The notes: generated by a model from the sequence alone, not told the origin. 64,000 bases of DNA from Streptomyces chromofuscus (GCF_015160875.1 NZ_CP063374.1:1922001-1986000); one strand, 5' to 3'. Positions 18,122 to 26,988 are shown, counted from the stretch's first letter. A program made the numbers and translations.

Positions 18122-18150
18122 TTGACGGACATGGTCCCGCCCCCTAGCGT
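18122..18150 (+). promoter_or_regulatory. Rightward promoter of uronate dehydrogenase
   Basis: TTGACG (18122-18127) and TAGCGT (18145-18150) are 17 bp apart. The -10 is identical to that of the opposing promoter, which suggests paired control of the two arms. Confidence 0.65.
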
Positions 18151-18220
18151 GTCCACGAATGTGAATGCCGTGCATGCATGCGGCCATTCGCTCATGGAGA
18201 CCCCTCAAGGAGACCCGAGG

Positions 18221-19030
18221 ATGCCCGCTCCCCGCACCGTTCTGCTCACCGGCGCCGCCGGCGGGCTCGGCACCCTGATGCGGGACCTGCTCCCGGCGCA
18301 CGGGTACGCGCTGCGCCTGTTCGACCTGCGCCCCGTCGAGGGCGCACCGGACGCGATCACCGCGGACCTCGCCGACCGGGCCGCCCTGCGGGAGGCCGTG
18401 CGGGGCGTCGACGCGATCATCCACCTCGCGGGCATCTCCCTGGAAGCCCCCTTCGAGAAGATCCTGAAGGCCAACATCGAGGGCACGTACAACCTGTACG
18501 AGGCCGCCCGCGAGGAGGGCGTCGGGCGCGTCGTCTTCGCCTCCTCGAACCACGCGGTGGGCTACACCCCCCGCCCTCGGGGCGACGACCCGCTCATCCC
18601 GATCGACACGCCGCGCCGTCCGGACACCTTCTACGGCCTGTCCAAGTCCTTCGGTGAGGACCTCGCCCAGTTCTACTGGGACAAGTACGGCATGGAGACC
18701 GTCTCCGTCCGGATCGGCTCCTGCTTCCCGGAACCGACCAGCGTGCGCATGCTCTCGGTGTGGATGAGCCCCGCCGACGGCGCCCGCCTCTTCCACGCCG
18801 CGCTGACCGCCCCGAACGTCGGCCACACGGTCGTCTACGGCTCCTCCGCGAACACGCGCCTGTGGTGGGACCTGTCGAGCGCGCGGTCACTCGGCTACGA
18901 CCCGCAGGACGACTCCGAGCCGTACGCCGAGAAGCTGATCGCCGAGCAGGGTGAGCTCGACCCGGCCGATCCGGCGCACGCCCGCCTGGGCGGCCACTTC
19001 GTCACCGACCCGCCGATCTGGCCGTACTGA
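18221..19030 (+). CDS. NAD-dependent uronate dehydrogenase
   Basis: This 269-residue extended-SDR enzyme oxidises glucuronate or galacturonate to the aldarolactone. It has the nucleotide motif TGAAGGLG at the N-terminus, the HLAGIS segment, the catalytic SSN...FYGLSK (Tyr-x3-Lys) and a C-terminal region ending with a WPY tail, as in bacterial Udh proteins of about 265-270 residues. ATG 18221 has AAGGAG 8 nt upstream. It is divergent from the dehydratase operon. The lactonase and glucarate dehydratase that would link the two enzymes are not in the window. Confidence 0.85.
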   Translation: MPAPRTVLLTGAAGGLGTLMRDLLPAHGYALRLFDLRPVEGAPDAITADLADRAALREAVRGVDAIIHLAGISLEAPFEKILKANIEGTYNLYEAAREEGVGRVVFASSNHAVGYTPRPRGDDPLIPIDTPRRPDTFYGLSKSFGEDLAQFYWDKYGMETVSVRIGSCFPEPTSVRMLSVWMSPADGARLFHAALTAPNVGHTVVYGSSANTRLWWDLSSARSLGYDPQDDSEPYAEKLIAEQGELDPADPAHARLGGHFVTDPPIWPY

Positions 19031-19126
19031 CGAGATCCCGACCACGACAAGGCCGGGCGGGCAGAAAGCGGGCCCGCCCGCCCCCGCATACGGGCACCCC
19101 TCGAGAAACGGCCCGGACCCGCCCCC

Positions 19127-19171
19127 AGGGGCGCGGGAAACTGCGCGACCAGCCCCGACGCACCCGCGGCC
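19127..19171 (+). repeat. Streptomyces interspersed GC-rich repeat
   Basis: The element (beginning AGGGGCGCGGGAAACTGCGC) closely resembles a short sequence found between many genes in Streptomyces genomes. GGGGC (19128-19132) pairs with GCCCC (19152-19156) around a GCG/CGC inner stem, so it may act as a terminator of the uronate dehydrogenase gene. Copy number cannot be judged from one window. Confidence 0.5.
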
Positions 19172-19212
19172 AACACACAAACCCCTCCCCCCGCAACCGC
19201 CCGCACCCAAGA

Positions 19213-19307
19213 CCGAACGGGCACATCCGGGCACTATCACCCCCCTAACAGACCTGGTCACCATCCAGCACCCGCTGTAGAACTTCCCCCATGGCCCGAA
19301 CGGGCAC
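19213..19307 (+). promoter_or_regulatory. 12-bp direct repeats upstream of the DeoR gene
   Basis: CCGAACGGGCAC occurs at 19213-19224 and again, perfectly, at 19296-19307. The two copies flank the likely promoter of the regulator gene. DeoR-family proteins often bind spaced direct repeats, so autoregulation is plausible. Confidence 0.4.
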
Positions 19308-19325
19308 AGCGCAGCGAAAAGGCGG

Positions 19326-20102
19326 GTGACGAAGGTGAACCGGACCGCAGAAGAACGGCAGCGCGACATCGTGCGCGCGGCCCGCGCCACCGGCTCCGTC
19401 GACGTCACCGCGCTCGCCGCCCGGCTCGGCGTGGCCAAGGAGACCGTACGGCGGGACCTGCGCGCCCTGGAGGACCACGGGCTGGTCCGCCGCACCCACG
19501 GCGGCGCCTACCCGGTGGAGAGCGCCGGCTTCGAGACCACCCTCGCCCTCCGCGCCACCCGTCACGTGCCGGAGAAGCGCCGGATCGCGGCCGCCGCGGC
19601 CGAACTGCTCGGGGACGCCGAGACGGTCTTCGTCGACGAGGGCTTCACCCCCCGGCTCATCGCCGAGGCGCTGCCCAGGGACCGGCCGCTGACCGTGGTC
19701 ACCGCGTCCCTGCCGGTCGCCGGGGCGCTCGCGGAGGTGGAGGGCTTCTCGGTGCTGCTGCTCGGCGGCCGGGTCCGCTCGGGCACCCTGGCCACCGTCG
19801 ACCACTGGACGACGAAGATGCTCGCCGGCTTCGTCGTCGACCTCGCCTACATCGGCGCCAACGGCATCTCCCGGGAGCAGGGCCTGACCACCCCCGACCC
19901 CGCGGTCGGCGAGGTCAAGGCGCAGGCGGTGCGGGCGGCTCGGCGCACGGTGTTCGCGGGCGTGCACACCAAGTTCGGGGCGGTCAGCTTCTGCCGGTTC
20001 GCCGAGATCGGCGCGCTGGAGGCGATCGTCACGAGCACGCTGCTGCCCGCCGCCGAGGCGCACCGCCACTCCCTGCTCGGTCCCCAGGTCATCCGCGTCT
20101 GA
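19326..20102 (+). CDS. DeoR-family transcriptional regulator
   Basis: The 258-residue regulator has an N-terminal DeoR winged helix (about residues 5-60: ERQRDIVRAARATGSVDV...GVAKETVRRDLRALE) and the DeoR sensor domain that binds phosphorylated sugars (GANGIS, DPAVGEVKAQAV). GTG 19326 follows AAAAGG; GTG 19335 (MNRTAEER) is an equally good alternative. It stands directly upstream, in the same direction, of a binding-protein/permease/dehydrogenase operon and probably represses it. Confidence 0.88.
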   Translation: MTKVNRTAEERQRDIVRAARATGSVDVTALAARLGVAKETVRRDLRALEDHGLVRRTHGGAYPVESAGFETTLALRATRHVPEKRRIAAAAAELLGDAETVFVDEGFTPRLIAEALPRDRPLTVVTASLPVAGALAEVEGFSVLLLGGRVRSGTLATVDHWTTKMLAGFVVDLAYIGANGISREQGLTTPDPAVGEVKAQAVRAARRTVFAGVHTKFGAVSFCRFAEIGALEAIVTSTLLPAAEAHRHSLLGPQVIRV

Positions 20103-20177
20103 CGGTCCACTCACTCCCCCTGGGCGCCCCCACGCCCAGCAGTGCCCCTTATCTCCCCAATTGTTCAGGAGCGATCC

Positions 20178-21548
20178 ATGCGAACCCAGAGCCGACGGAG
20201 ACCGCGAGCCACGCTCGTCGCGGCCACCGCAGGGACGCTGCTCGCCCCGCTGCTCTCCGGCTGCTGGGTCGGAGCGGGCGGGGCCGGATCGGGCGGCGAC
20301 TCGATCAACGTCCTGATGGTCAACAACCCCCAGATGGTCGAGCTGCAGAAGCTGACCGCCGCCCACTTCACCAAGGACACCGGCATCGAGGTGAACTTCA
20401 CCGTGCTGCCGGAGAACGACGTCCGCGACAAGATCAGCCAGGACTTCGCGAACCAGGCGGGCCAGTACGACGTCGCCACCCTCTCCAACTACGAGATACC
20501 GATCTACGCCCGCAACGGCTGGCTGAAGGAGATGGACTCCTACGTCGCCGGCGACCCGGCCTACGACGAGCAGGACGTCCTCGGGCCGATGCGCCAGTCC
20601 CTGACCGCCGACGACGGCAAGCTCTACGGCCAGCCCTTCTACGGCGAGTCGTCCTTCCTGATGTACCGCAAGGACGTGTTCGAGAAGGAGGGCCTGACGA
20701 TGCCCGAGCACCCCACCTGGACCCAGGTGGCGGAGCTGGCGGCGAAGACGGACGGCGCCGAGCCCGGCATGAAGGGCATCTGCCTGCGCGGCCTGCCCGG
20801 CTGGGGCGAGGTCATGGCGCCCCTGACGACCGTGGTGAACACCTTCGGCGGCACCTGGTTCGACGAGAACTGGAAGGCGCGGCTCGACTCCCCGGAGTGG
20901 AAGGAGGCGACGAGCTTCTACGTCGACCTGGTCCGCGAGCACGGCGAGTCCGGCGCCGCCCAGTCGGGCTTCGCCGAGTGCCTCAACAACATGACGCAGG
21001 GCAAGGTCGCCATGTGGTACGACGCCACCTCCGCGGCCGGCTCCCTGGAAGCCGCCGACTCCCCCGTCGCGGGCAAGGTCGGCTACGCCCCCGCTCCGGT
21101 GGAGAAGACCGAGTCGTCCGGCTGGCTCTACACCTGGGCCTGGGGCATCCAGAACGCCTCCCGCAACGCCGACAAGGCCTGGCAGTTCGTCTCCTGGGCG
21201 TCCAGCAAGGAGTACGAGCAACTGGTCGGCGAGGAGATCGGCTGGTCGAACATCCCGGCGGGCAAGCGGGCGTCGACCTACACGAACCCCGACTACCGCG
21301 CGGAGGCCGCCGCCTTCCAGGAGATGACGAAGGAGGCCATCGAGGGCGCCCGGCCCAACGACCCCGGCGTGCAGCCGCGTCCCGCACCCGGCATCCAGTT
21401 CGTCGGCATCCCCGAGTTCACCGACCTCGGCACCAAGGTCTCCCAGGAGATCAGCGCGGCCATCGCCGGACGCCAGTCCGTCGACGCGGCCCTGAGGAAG
21501 TCCCAGCAGCTCGCCGAGCGCATCTCCGAGGAGTACGAGGGACGATGA
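20178..21548 (+). CDS. ABC transporter substrate-binding lipoprotein, probable polyol type
   Basis: The 456-residue protein begins at ATG 20178 after AGGAGCG. A signal peptide ends in the lipobox LLSGC, so it should be lipid-anchored outside the membrane. The body is a family 1 extracellular solute-binding protein. Its closest pattern is to sorbitol/mannitol binders, and the downstream zinc dehydrogenase supports a polyol substrate, though this remains inference. Its stop overlaps the start of the first permease gene (ATGA). Confidence 0.85.
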   Translation: MRTQSRRRPRATLVAATAGTLLAPLLSGCWVGAGGAGSGGDSINVLMVNNPQMVELQKLTAAHFTKDTGIEVNFTVLPENDVRDKISQDFANQAGQYDVATLSNYEIPIYARNGWLKEMDSYVAGDPAYDEQDVLGPMRQSLTADDGKLYGQPFYGESSFLMYRKDVFEKEGLTMPEHPTWTQVAELAAKTDGAEPGMKGICLRGLPGWGEVMAPLTTVVNTFGGTWFDENWKARLDSPEWKEATSFYVDLVREHGESGAAQSGFAECLNNMTQGKVAMWYDATSAAGSLEAADSPVAGKVGYAPAPVEKTESSGWLYTWAWGIQNASRNADKAWQFVSWASSKEYEQLVGEEIGWSNIPAGKRASTYTNPDYRAEAAAFQEMTKEAIEGARPNDPGVQPRPAPGIQFVGIPEFTDLGTKVSQEISAAIAGRQSVDAALRKSQQLAERISEEYEGR

Positions 21549-22486
21549 CCGCCACCACCACGGCCCCCGTGGCCGCACCCTCCGTGCGCACCGGCCGGCC
21601 CCGGCCGTCGGCATGCCTGCGCGCCTGGGCCACCCGGGCGCCCCTGCTGCCCGCCCTGATCTTCATGATCGTCGTGACCCAGCTGCCGTTCGTCGCGACG
21701 CTGGTGATCTCCTTCTTCGACTGGAACGCCCTCTACCCCGACGCCCGCCGCTTCACCGGCGTCGACAACTACCGCCACGTCCTCACCGACGCCGACCTGC
21801 GCGACTCGGTGTGGACGACGATCCTGCTGACCGTGACCGTCGTCCTGGTCAGCCTGCTCCTCGGCCTGCTGCTGGCGCTGCTGCTGGACCGCCGTTTCAG
21901 GGGCCGGGGCCTGGTGCGCACCCTGCTGATAGCGCCGTTCCTGGTCGTCCCGGTCGCGGCGGCACTGCTCTGGAAACACGTGCTCTACAACCCTGAATAC
22001 GGCCTGCTCAACGGGCTGTTGCACTATGTGGGCGGCCCACAGCCGGACTGGATCTCGGGCACCCCGCTGCTCGCGGTCGAGGCGTCCCTCGTCTGGCAGT
22101 GGACCCCGTTCATGATGCTGATCATCCTGGCCGGCCTGCAGAGCCGTGACCCGCAGCAGGTCGAGGCCGCGCGGGTGGACGGCGCGAGCGACTGGCAGGT
22201 CTTCCGCCACCTCACGCTCCCGCACCTGCGCCGCTACCTGGAACTCGGCGCCCTGCTCGGCTCGATCTACATCGTCCAGAACTTCGACGCGGTGTTCACC
22301 ATCACGTCCGGCGGCCTGGGCACCGCGAACCTCCCGTACACCGTCTACCAGAGCTTCTACCAGGCCCACGAGAACGGCCTCGCCTCGGCCGCCGGCGTCC
22401 TCGTGGTCATCGGCTCGATCGTCATCGCGACCTTCGCCCTGCGCGTGGTGTCGTCCCTGTTCCGCGAGGAGGTGAACCGCGGATGA
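21545..22486 (+). CDS. ABC sugar/polyol permease 1
   Basis: The 313-residue inner-membrane permease has six predicted transmembrane segments. The cytoplasmic EAA loop EAARVDGASDWQVFRHLTLP contacts the ATPase. It starts at ATG 21545, overlapping the binding-protein stop, and its own stop overlaps the next gene. The N-terminal 35 residues are a Thr/Pro-rich cytoplasmic tail. MalF/SmoF-type member of the CUT1 family. Confidence 0.9.
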   Translation: MTATTTAPVAAPSVRTGRPRPSACLRAWATRAPLLPALIFMIVVTQLPFVATLVISFFDWNALYPDARRFTGVDNYRHVLTDADLRDSVWTTILLTVTVVLVSLLLGLLLALLLDRRFRGRGLVRTLLIAPFLVVPVAAALLWKHVLYNPEYGLLNGLLHYVGGPQPDWISGTPLLAVEASLVWQWTPFMMLIILAGLQSRDPQQVEAARVDGASDWQVFRHLTLPHLRRYLELGALLGSIYIVQNFDAVFTITSGGLGTANLPYTVYQSFYQAHENGLASAAGVLVVIGSIVIATFALRVVSSLFREEVNRG

Positions 22487-23334
22487 GCGGCACCGCCGTA
22501 CGCGTCCGTCGTGTCCCCCGTAAGGGCGCCGGCCCGGGCCTGGTGGCCTGGCTGGCCGGCATCGTCTTCTTCCTGCCCGTCGCGTGGATGGCGCTGACGT
22601 CCTTCCACTCCGAGAAGGACGCGGCCACGAACCCGCCGTCCTTCGGCGCCGCGCTCACCCTCGACGGCTACCGCGAGTTCTTCGGCGCGGGCGGCGGGGC
22701 CGGCCCCTGGCCGTCCCTGATCAACTCGACGGTGGCGTCGGTGGCCTCCACGCTGCTGGTGCTGCTCCTGGCGCTGCCCGCCGCCTACGCACTGTCCATC
22801 CGCCGGGTGCGCAAGTGGACGGACGTGCTGTTCTTCTTCCTGTCCACCAAGATGCTGCCGGCGGTGGCGGGCCTGCTGCCGATCTACCTCTTCGCCAAGA
22901 ACGCCGGACTGCTCGACAACATCTGGCTGCTGGTCGTCCTCTACACCTCCATGAACCTGCCGATCGCGGTGTGGATGATGCAGTCGTTCCTGGCGGAGGT
23001 CCCGGTGGCGGTGATCGAGGCGGCCCGCGTGGACGGTGCCCGCCTGCCCACGGTGCTGGCCCGGGTGATCGCCCCGATGGCCCTGCCCGGCATCGCCGCC
23101 ACCGCGCTGATCTGCTTCATCTTCAGCTGGAACGAGCTGCTGTTCGCCCGGGTCCTGACGGGAGTGGTGGCCGAGACCGCCCCCGTCTTCCTGACCGGCT
23201 TCATCACCAGCCAGGGCCTGTTCCTAGCCAAGGTGTGCGCCGCGTCGCTCGTCATTTCCCTGCCGGTGCTCGCCGCGGGGTTCGCCGCCCAGGACAAGCT
23301 GGTCCAGGGCCTGTCGTTGGGAGCCGTGAAATGA
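22483..23334 (+). CDS. ABC sugar/polyol permease 2
   Basis: The 283-residue MalG/SmoG-type permease has six transmembrane segments and the EAA loop EAARVDGARLPTVLARVIAP. Start ATG 22483 overlaps the previous stop by 4 bp and its stop overlaps the dehydrogenase start by 4 bp. There is no ATP-binding subunit gene in the operon. In Streptomyces a shared MsiK-type ATPase serves such CUT1 transporters, which is the likely solution here. Confidence 0.9.
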   Translation: MSGTAVRVRRVPRKGAGPGLVAWLAGIVFFLPVAWMALTSFHSEKDAATNPPSFGAALTLDGYREFFGAGGGAGPWPSLINSTVASVASTLLVLLLALPAAYALSIRRVRKWTDVLFFFLSTKMLPAVAGLLPIYLFAKNAGLLDNIWLLVVLYTSMNLPIAVWMMQSFLAEVPVAVIEAARVDGARLPTVLARVIAPMALPGIAATALICFIFSWNELLFARVLTGVVAETAPVFLTGFITSQGLFLAKVCAASLVISLPVLAAGFAAQDKLVQGLSLGAVK

Positions 23335-24320
23335 AGGCCGCCGTCATCGAGTCCGTGGGCAGGGCCGTCGTCACCGAGGTCCCGGACCCGACGCCGGGCC
23401 CACGCGAGGTCGTCGTCGAGGTCGCCGCGTGCGGTCTGTGCGGCACCGACCTGCACATCCTGCAGGGCGAGTTCGCGCCGAAGCTCCCAATCGTCCCCGG
23501 GCACGAGTTCGCGGGCGAGGTGGTGGCCGTGGGCGCCCAGGTCACCGAGGTAACGCCCGGCGACCAGGTCGCCGTCGACCCGTCGCTGTACTGCCACGAG
23601 TGCCGCTACTGCCGTACCGGACACAACAACCTCTGCGAGCGGTGGGCCGCGATCGGCGTGACGACGGCGGGCGGCGCCGCGCAGTACGCGGTGGCGCCGG
23701 TGGCGAACTGCGTGAGGCTCCCCGAGCACATCCGCACCCAGGACGCCGCACTGGTCGAGCCGCTGTCGTGCGCGGTGCGCGGCTACGACGTCCTGCGCTC
23801 CCGCCTCGGCGCCCACGTCCTGATCTACGGCTCGGGCACGATGGGTCTGATGATGCTGGAACTGGCCAAGCGCACGGGCGCGGCGAGCGTGGACGTGGTG
23901 GACGTCAACCCGGCGCGGCTGGAGACCGCCCGCCGGCTGGGCGTGTCGGCCTCTGCGGCGAACGCCGACGAGCTGGACCGACCGCAGGGCTGGGACGTGG
24001 TGGTGGACGCGACCGGGAACGCGGCGGCGATCCAGGACGGCCTGGACCGCGTGGCCAAGGCCGGTACGTTCCTCCAGTTCGGCGTGGCCGACTACGCGAC
24101 GCGGGTGACCGTCGACCCGTACCGCATCTACAGCCAGGAGATCACCATCACCGGCTCGATGGCGGTCCTGCACAGCTTCGAACGCGCGGCGGAGCTGTTC
24201 GCGAACGGCGTCCTGGACCCCGAGGTGTTCATCAGCGACCGCCTGCCGCTGAGCGGCTATCCCGAGGCGCTGGAGCAGTTCGCGTCGGGGGTGGGCAGGA
24301 AGATCGTGGTCGTGCCGTAG
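23331..24320 (+). CDS. Zinc-dependent alcohol/polyol dehydrogenase
   Basis: This 329-residue medium-chain dehydrogenase oxidises a secondary alcohol of a sugar or polyol. Catalytic zinc ligands appear in CGLCGTDLH and GHEFAGEV. The structural zinc site shows as CHECRYCRTGHNNLC. The NAD-binding fold carries YGSGTMGLM. It is the last gene of a four-gene translationally coupled operon after the transporter, so the imported substrate is probably oxidised by this enzyme. Sorbitol or xylitol dehydrogenase-like; exact substrate unknown. Confidence 0.88.
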   Translation: MKAAVIESVGRAVVTEVPDPTPGPREVVVEVAACGLCGTDLHILQGEFAPKLPIVPGHEFAGEVVAVGAQVTEVTPGDQVAVDPSLYCHECRYCRTGHNNLCERWAAIGVTTAGGAAQYAVAPVANCVRLPEHIRTQDAALVEPLSCAVRGYDVLRSRLGAHVLIYGSGTMGLMMLELAKRTGAASVDVVDVNPARLETARRLGVSASAANADELDRPQGWDVVVDATGNAAAIQDGLDRVAKAGTFLQFGVADYATRVTVDPYRIYSQEITITGSMAVLHSFERAAELFANGVLDPEVFISDRLPLSGYPEALEQFASGVGRKIVVVP

Positions 24321-24322
24321 GG

Positions 24323-24353
24323 GGCCCGGAGGAGACGGCGCCTCCCGGGTGCC
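24323..24353 (+). terminator. Terminator-like hairpin after polyol operon
   Basis: CCCGGAGG (24325-24332) pairs with CCTCCCGGG (24341-24349) with one bulged base, 4 bp after the dehydrogenase stop. Confidence 0.5.
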
Positions 24354-24475
24354 GGAGGGGCAGCGGAACCGGCCCGTCCGGCGTTCGGGAGCGAGGCCGT
24401 GCGGGGCGGACCGCCGGTGACGCGATCGGCCGCACGGTAAGGGAACGGTAAAGCGGCCCCGGTCGTTCTCGGAGC

Positions 24476-25699
24476 ATGACAGCTATGACCCCCGGCTCGA
24501 ACATCCCTCTTTCCGCCGCCCGCGTGACGGTGGATGTCGCCGCCCCGGTGCGGCTCGACGTATCGGGCCTGCTGCTCACCGCCGACGGCAAGGTGCGCTC
24601 CGACGACGACTTCATCTTCTACAACCAGCCCAGCGGTCCGGGCGTGACCTACCGCTCCGGCGGCGGCGCCGCTCCCGACGCGATCACGGTCGACACCACC
24701 GCCCTCCCGCCGGGCATCGAGAAGATCGTCGTCACCGCGAGCCCGGACGCCGCGGGCCAGACCTTCCAGGGCGTCGAACCCACGGCCACGATCCGCAACG
24801 CCGACGACAACAGCGTCCTGGCCACGTTCACGCCCCCGCAGCTCGGCACCGAGACGGCACTGGTGGTCGTCGAGATCTACCTGCGCAACGGCGCCTGGAA
24901 GGCCCGCGCGGTCGGCCAGGGCTACGCCAACGGCCTGGCCGGCATCGCCACCGACTTCGGCGTGACCGTCGAGGAGCCGGCCGCCCCGGCCCAGCCGGTC
25001 ACCCCTCCCCCGGCCGCTGTGCAGCCCCCGGTGGCCCCGCCGGCCCCGCCGCTGTCCACCCCGCAGGCTCCCCCGCCGCCCGCCGCACCCCCGGCCCCGC
25101 CCGCCGCCGCTCCCGGCGCCGGGAAGATCAACCTGGACAAGGGCCGGGTCAGCCTGCAGAAGAACCAGACCGTCTCCCTGGTCAAGGGCGGCCGCCCGCT
25201 GCTCTCCCAGGTCAAGATGGGCCTCGGCTGGGAGCCGGCGTACCGCGGCCGGGACATCGACCTGGACGCCTCGGTCATCGCGTACGGCCCGCAGCGCAAC
25301 CACATCGACAGCTGCTACTTCGGCAAGCTCCAGATCGTGGGCGGCGCGATCCGCCACTCCGGCGACAACCTCACCGGCGAGGGCGGCGGCGACGACGAGG
25401 TGATCACCGTCGACCTCGGCCGGCTCCCGCAGGAGGTCACCGGCCTGGTCTTCACGGTCAACTCCTTCTCCGGCCAGAAGTTCACCGAGGTCGCCAAGGC
25501 CTACTGCCGCCTGATCGACGCGGCCAGCGGCGAGGAACTCGTCCGCTTCGACCTCACCAACGCCGAGGCGCAGACCGGCGTGATGATGGCCAAGCTGATC
25601 CGGCAGTTCTCCGGCGAGTGGGAGATGACGGCCATGGGGGACTTCGTCAAGGCCCGCACGGTCCGCAACATGGTCAAGCCGGCGGCGCAGGCCCTGTAG
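24476..25699 (+). CDS. Double TerD-domain protein
   Basis: The 407-residue cytoplasmic protein has two TerD-type calcium-binding domains (about residues 8-165 and 220-400) joined by a Pro/Ala-rich linker. The first carries DDDFIFYN; the second DLDASVIAYGP and GGDDEVITVDL. Family members bind calcium and act in tellurite/stress resistance and, in Streptomyces, in development, but the biochemical role is unsettled. ATG 24476 is only 1 nt from GGAG; ATG 24485 (three codons later) has better spacing and may be the true start. Transcribed alone. Confidence 0.85.
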   Translation: MTAMTPGSNIPLSAARVTVDVAAPVRLDVSGLLLTADGKVRSDDDFIFYNQPSGPGVTYRSGGGAAPDAITVDTTALPPGIEKIVVTASPDAAGQTFQGVEPTATIRNADDNSVLATFTPPQLGTETALVVVEIYLRNGAWKARAVGQGYANGLAGIATDFGVTVEEPAAPAQPVTPPPAAVQPPVAPPAPPLSTPQAPPPPAAPPAPPAAAPGAGKINLDKGRVSLQKNQTVSLVKGGRPLLSQVKMGLGWEPAYRGRDIDLDASVIAYGPQRNHIDSCYFGKLQIVGGAIRHSGDNLTGEGGGDDEVITVDLGRLPQEVTGLVFTVNSFSGQKFTEVAKAYCRLIDAASGEELVRFDLTNAEAQTGVMMAKLIRQFSGEWEMTAMGDFVKARTVRNMVKPAAQAL

Positions 25700-25855
25700 C
25701 AGGCCTTGCAGGGACCGGCAGACCGCCCTCCGCGGCGGTCACGCAGTAACCGGCAGCGCCACGAGGACGGCGGCGGGCGCCCCACACCACAAGCCCCGCC
25801 GCCCGCCGCACCCGACATGGGATACCTGGACCCCGAGCCGGGGCCGGAGCATTTC

Positions 25856-25934
25856 CCGGACCGGACGGGACCGGCACCGAACCGCACCGGACCGCGCCGG
25901 ACCGGACTGCACCGGACCGGCACCGGACCGCGCC
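25856..25934. repeat. Degenerate CGGACCGGCAC-type tandem repeat
   Basis: Between the TerD and TetR genes the sequence repeats CCGGACCG/CACCGGAC units of about 10-13 bp with small changes. It is non-coding and could be slippage-prone. The rest of the 270-bp gap shows nothing clear. Confidence 0.5.
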
Positions 25935-25969
25935 GAGAGGCTTCGCGCGCGCGGATTCCCGGAGTCCCC

Positions 25970-26542
25970 TCAGCGGGCTGCTCGCAGGCCCTCCGTCAGC
26001 AGTGACAGGTAACGCCGGATGTCCGTCCCCTCCCCGCTCGCCAGCTCCGACGCGGTCGCCACCCCGTGCGTCAGCCGCAGCACCTCGATCGGCTCGACGT
26101 CCCCTCGCAGGGTCCCCTCCGCCTGCGCCGCCCGCACCAGCCGTTCCGCGGCCCCGGTCAGGCAGGTCCCGCAGGCGGTGGCCACGGCCGAGCCGTCGTC
26201 GGTGACGGCCGACCCCAGCAGTGACTTCAGGCCACGGACCTGGATCACGCCCAGGCCCAGCTCGTTGAGCCACTCCACCAGCGCCTCACCCGGCGGCAGC
26301 TCCCGAGCGATCTCGTCGGCGCGCAGCGCCAGCGCCTCGATCCGGTCCAGGTAGGCGGCCTCCAACAGCGCCCGTCGCGTGGGGAAGTGGCGGTACAGCG
26401 TGCCCGACCCGACTCCCGCCCGCTTGGCGATGTCGTCGAGCGACGCGCCCTCCCCGTGCTCGGCGAAGGCCTCCACCGCCGCCCTCAACAACCGCTCGTA
26501 GTTGCGCCGAGCGTCCGCGCGCATGGGCTTGACCTGCGCCAT
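25970..26542 (-). CDS. TetR-family transcriptional regulator
   Basis: The 190-residue regulator has a TetR DNA-binding domain at residues 12-58 (ERLLRAAVEAFAEHG, then GVGSGTLYRHFPTRRALLEA) and a helical ligand domain. ATG 26542 has GAGGAG 7 nt upstream. No efflux or enzyme target is adjacent, since the upstream stretch is gene debris, so its regulon cannot be inferred. Confidence 0.88.
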   Translation of the reverse strand: MAQVKPMRADARRNYERLLRAAVEAFAEHGEGASLDDIAKRAGVGSGTLYRHFPTRRALLEAAYLDRIEALALRADEIARELPPGEALVEWLNELGLGVIQVRGLKSLLGSAVTDDGSAVATACGTCLTGAAERLVRAAQAEGTLRGDVEPIEVLRLTHGVATASELASGEGTDIRRYLSLLTEGLRAAR

Positions 26543-26557
26543 CCAGCAACTCCTCGC

Positions 26558-26988
26558 CTACCGGAGACTCTCCCCGCATGCTACGTCGCACCACGACTGT
26601 TCGCCGTGGTGCGCCCCCAGCCCCATGCAGGCGAACAGCCCCAGCCCCACGGCGATGCCCCAGGCGAGCGTCCCGGTGATGCCCTCGGCGAGAGTCGACG
26701 ACATCTTCTCGTGCCCGTTGGCGCCTCCGACACGATCCTGACCTGGTGGACCTCGGAGGCGGAGAACGGCCCGCGGGCGCCATCGGGATGGGCGCCGAAG
26801 GACTCGAAGAAGCCGCAGTGGAGGACCTCGCCCGTCCTGTCCTCGAGGATGAGTGCTGCGTCCGGCGAGTCCGCGCTCTGCCGGCACGCCTCGCCGGGCA
26901 GCGAATAGCGCACCCGGTTCGGCGAGTTGGGCTCCTTGATCACCTGGTGCACCACCAGGCCGACCACCCCGACGACGACGGCCGGCAC
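26558..26988 (-). pseudogene. Small membrane protein, probably frameshifted
   Basis: Two leftward frames together look like one short membrane protein. The first (from GTG 26988) gives a hydrophobic helix (PAVVVGVVGLVVHQV) and a plausible soluble part to about SEVHQVRIVSEAP. It then degrades into Arg/Ser/Pro-rich shadow sequence. From about 26725 another frame supplies a convincing second helix (GTLAWGIAVGLGLFACMG) and ends at 26558. A single indel near 26715-26745 would join them. Either it is a decayed gene or there is a sequence error. No family is recognised. Confidence 0.4.

Larger units (their letters stand above)
19031..19325. other. Intergenic region between uronate dehydrogenase and DeoR genes
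   Basis: This 295-bp stretch holds a Streptomyces-type interspersed repeat (19127-19171) and a 12-bp direct repeat upstream of the DeoR gene. No gene is seen. Confidence 0.5.
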
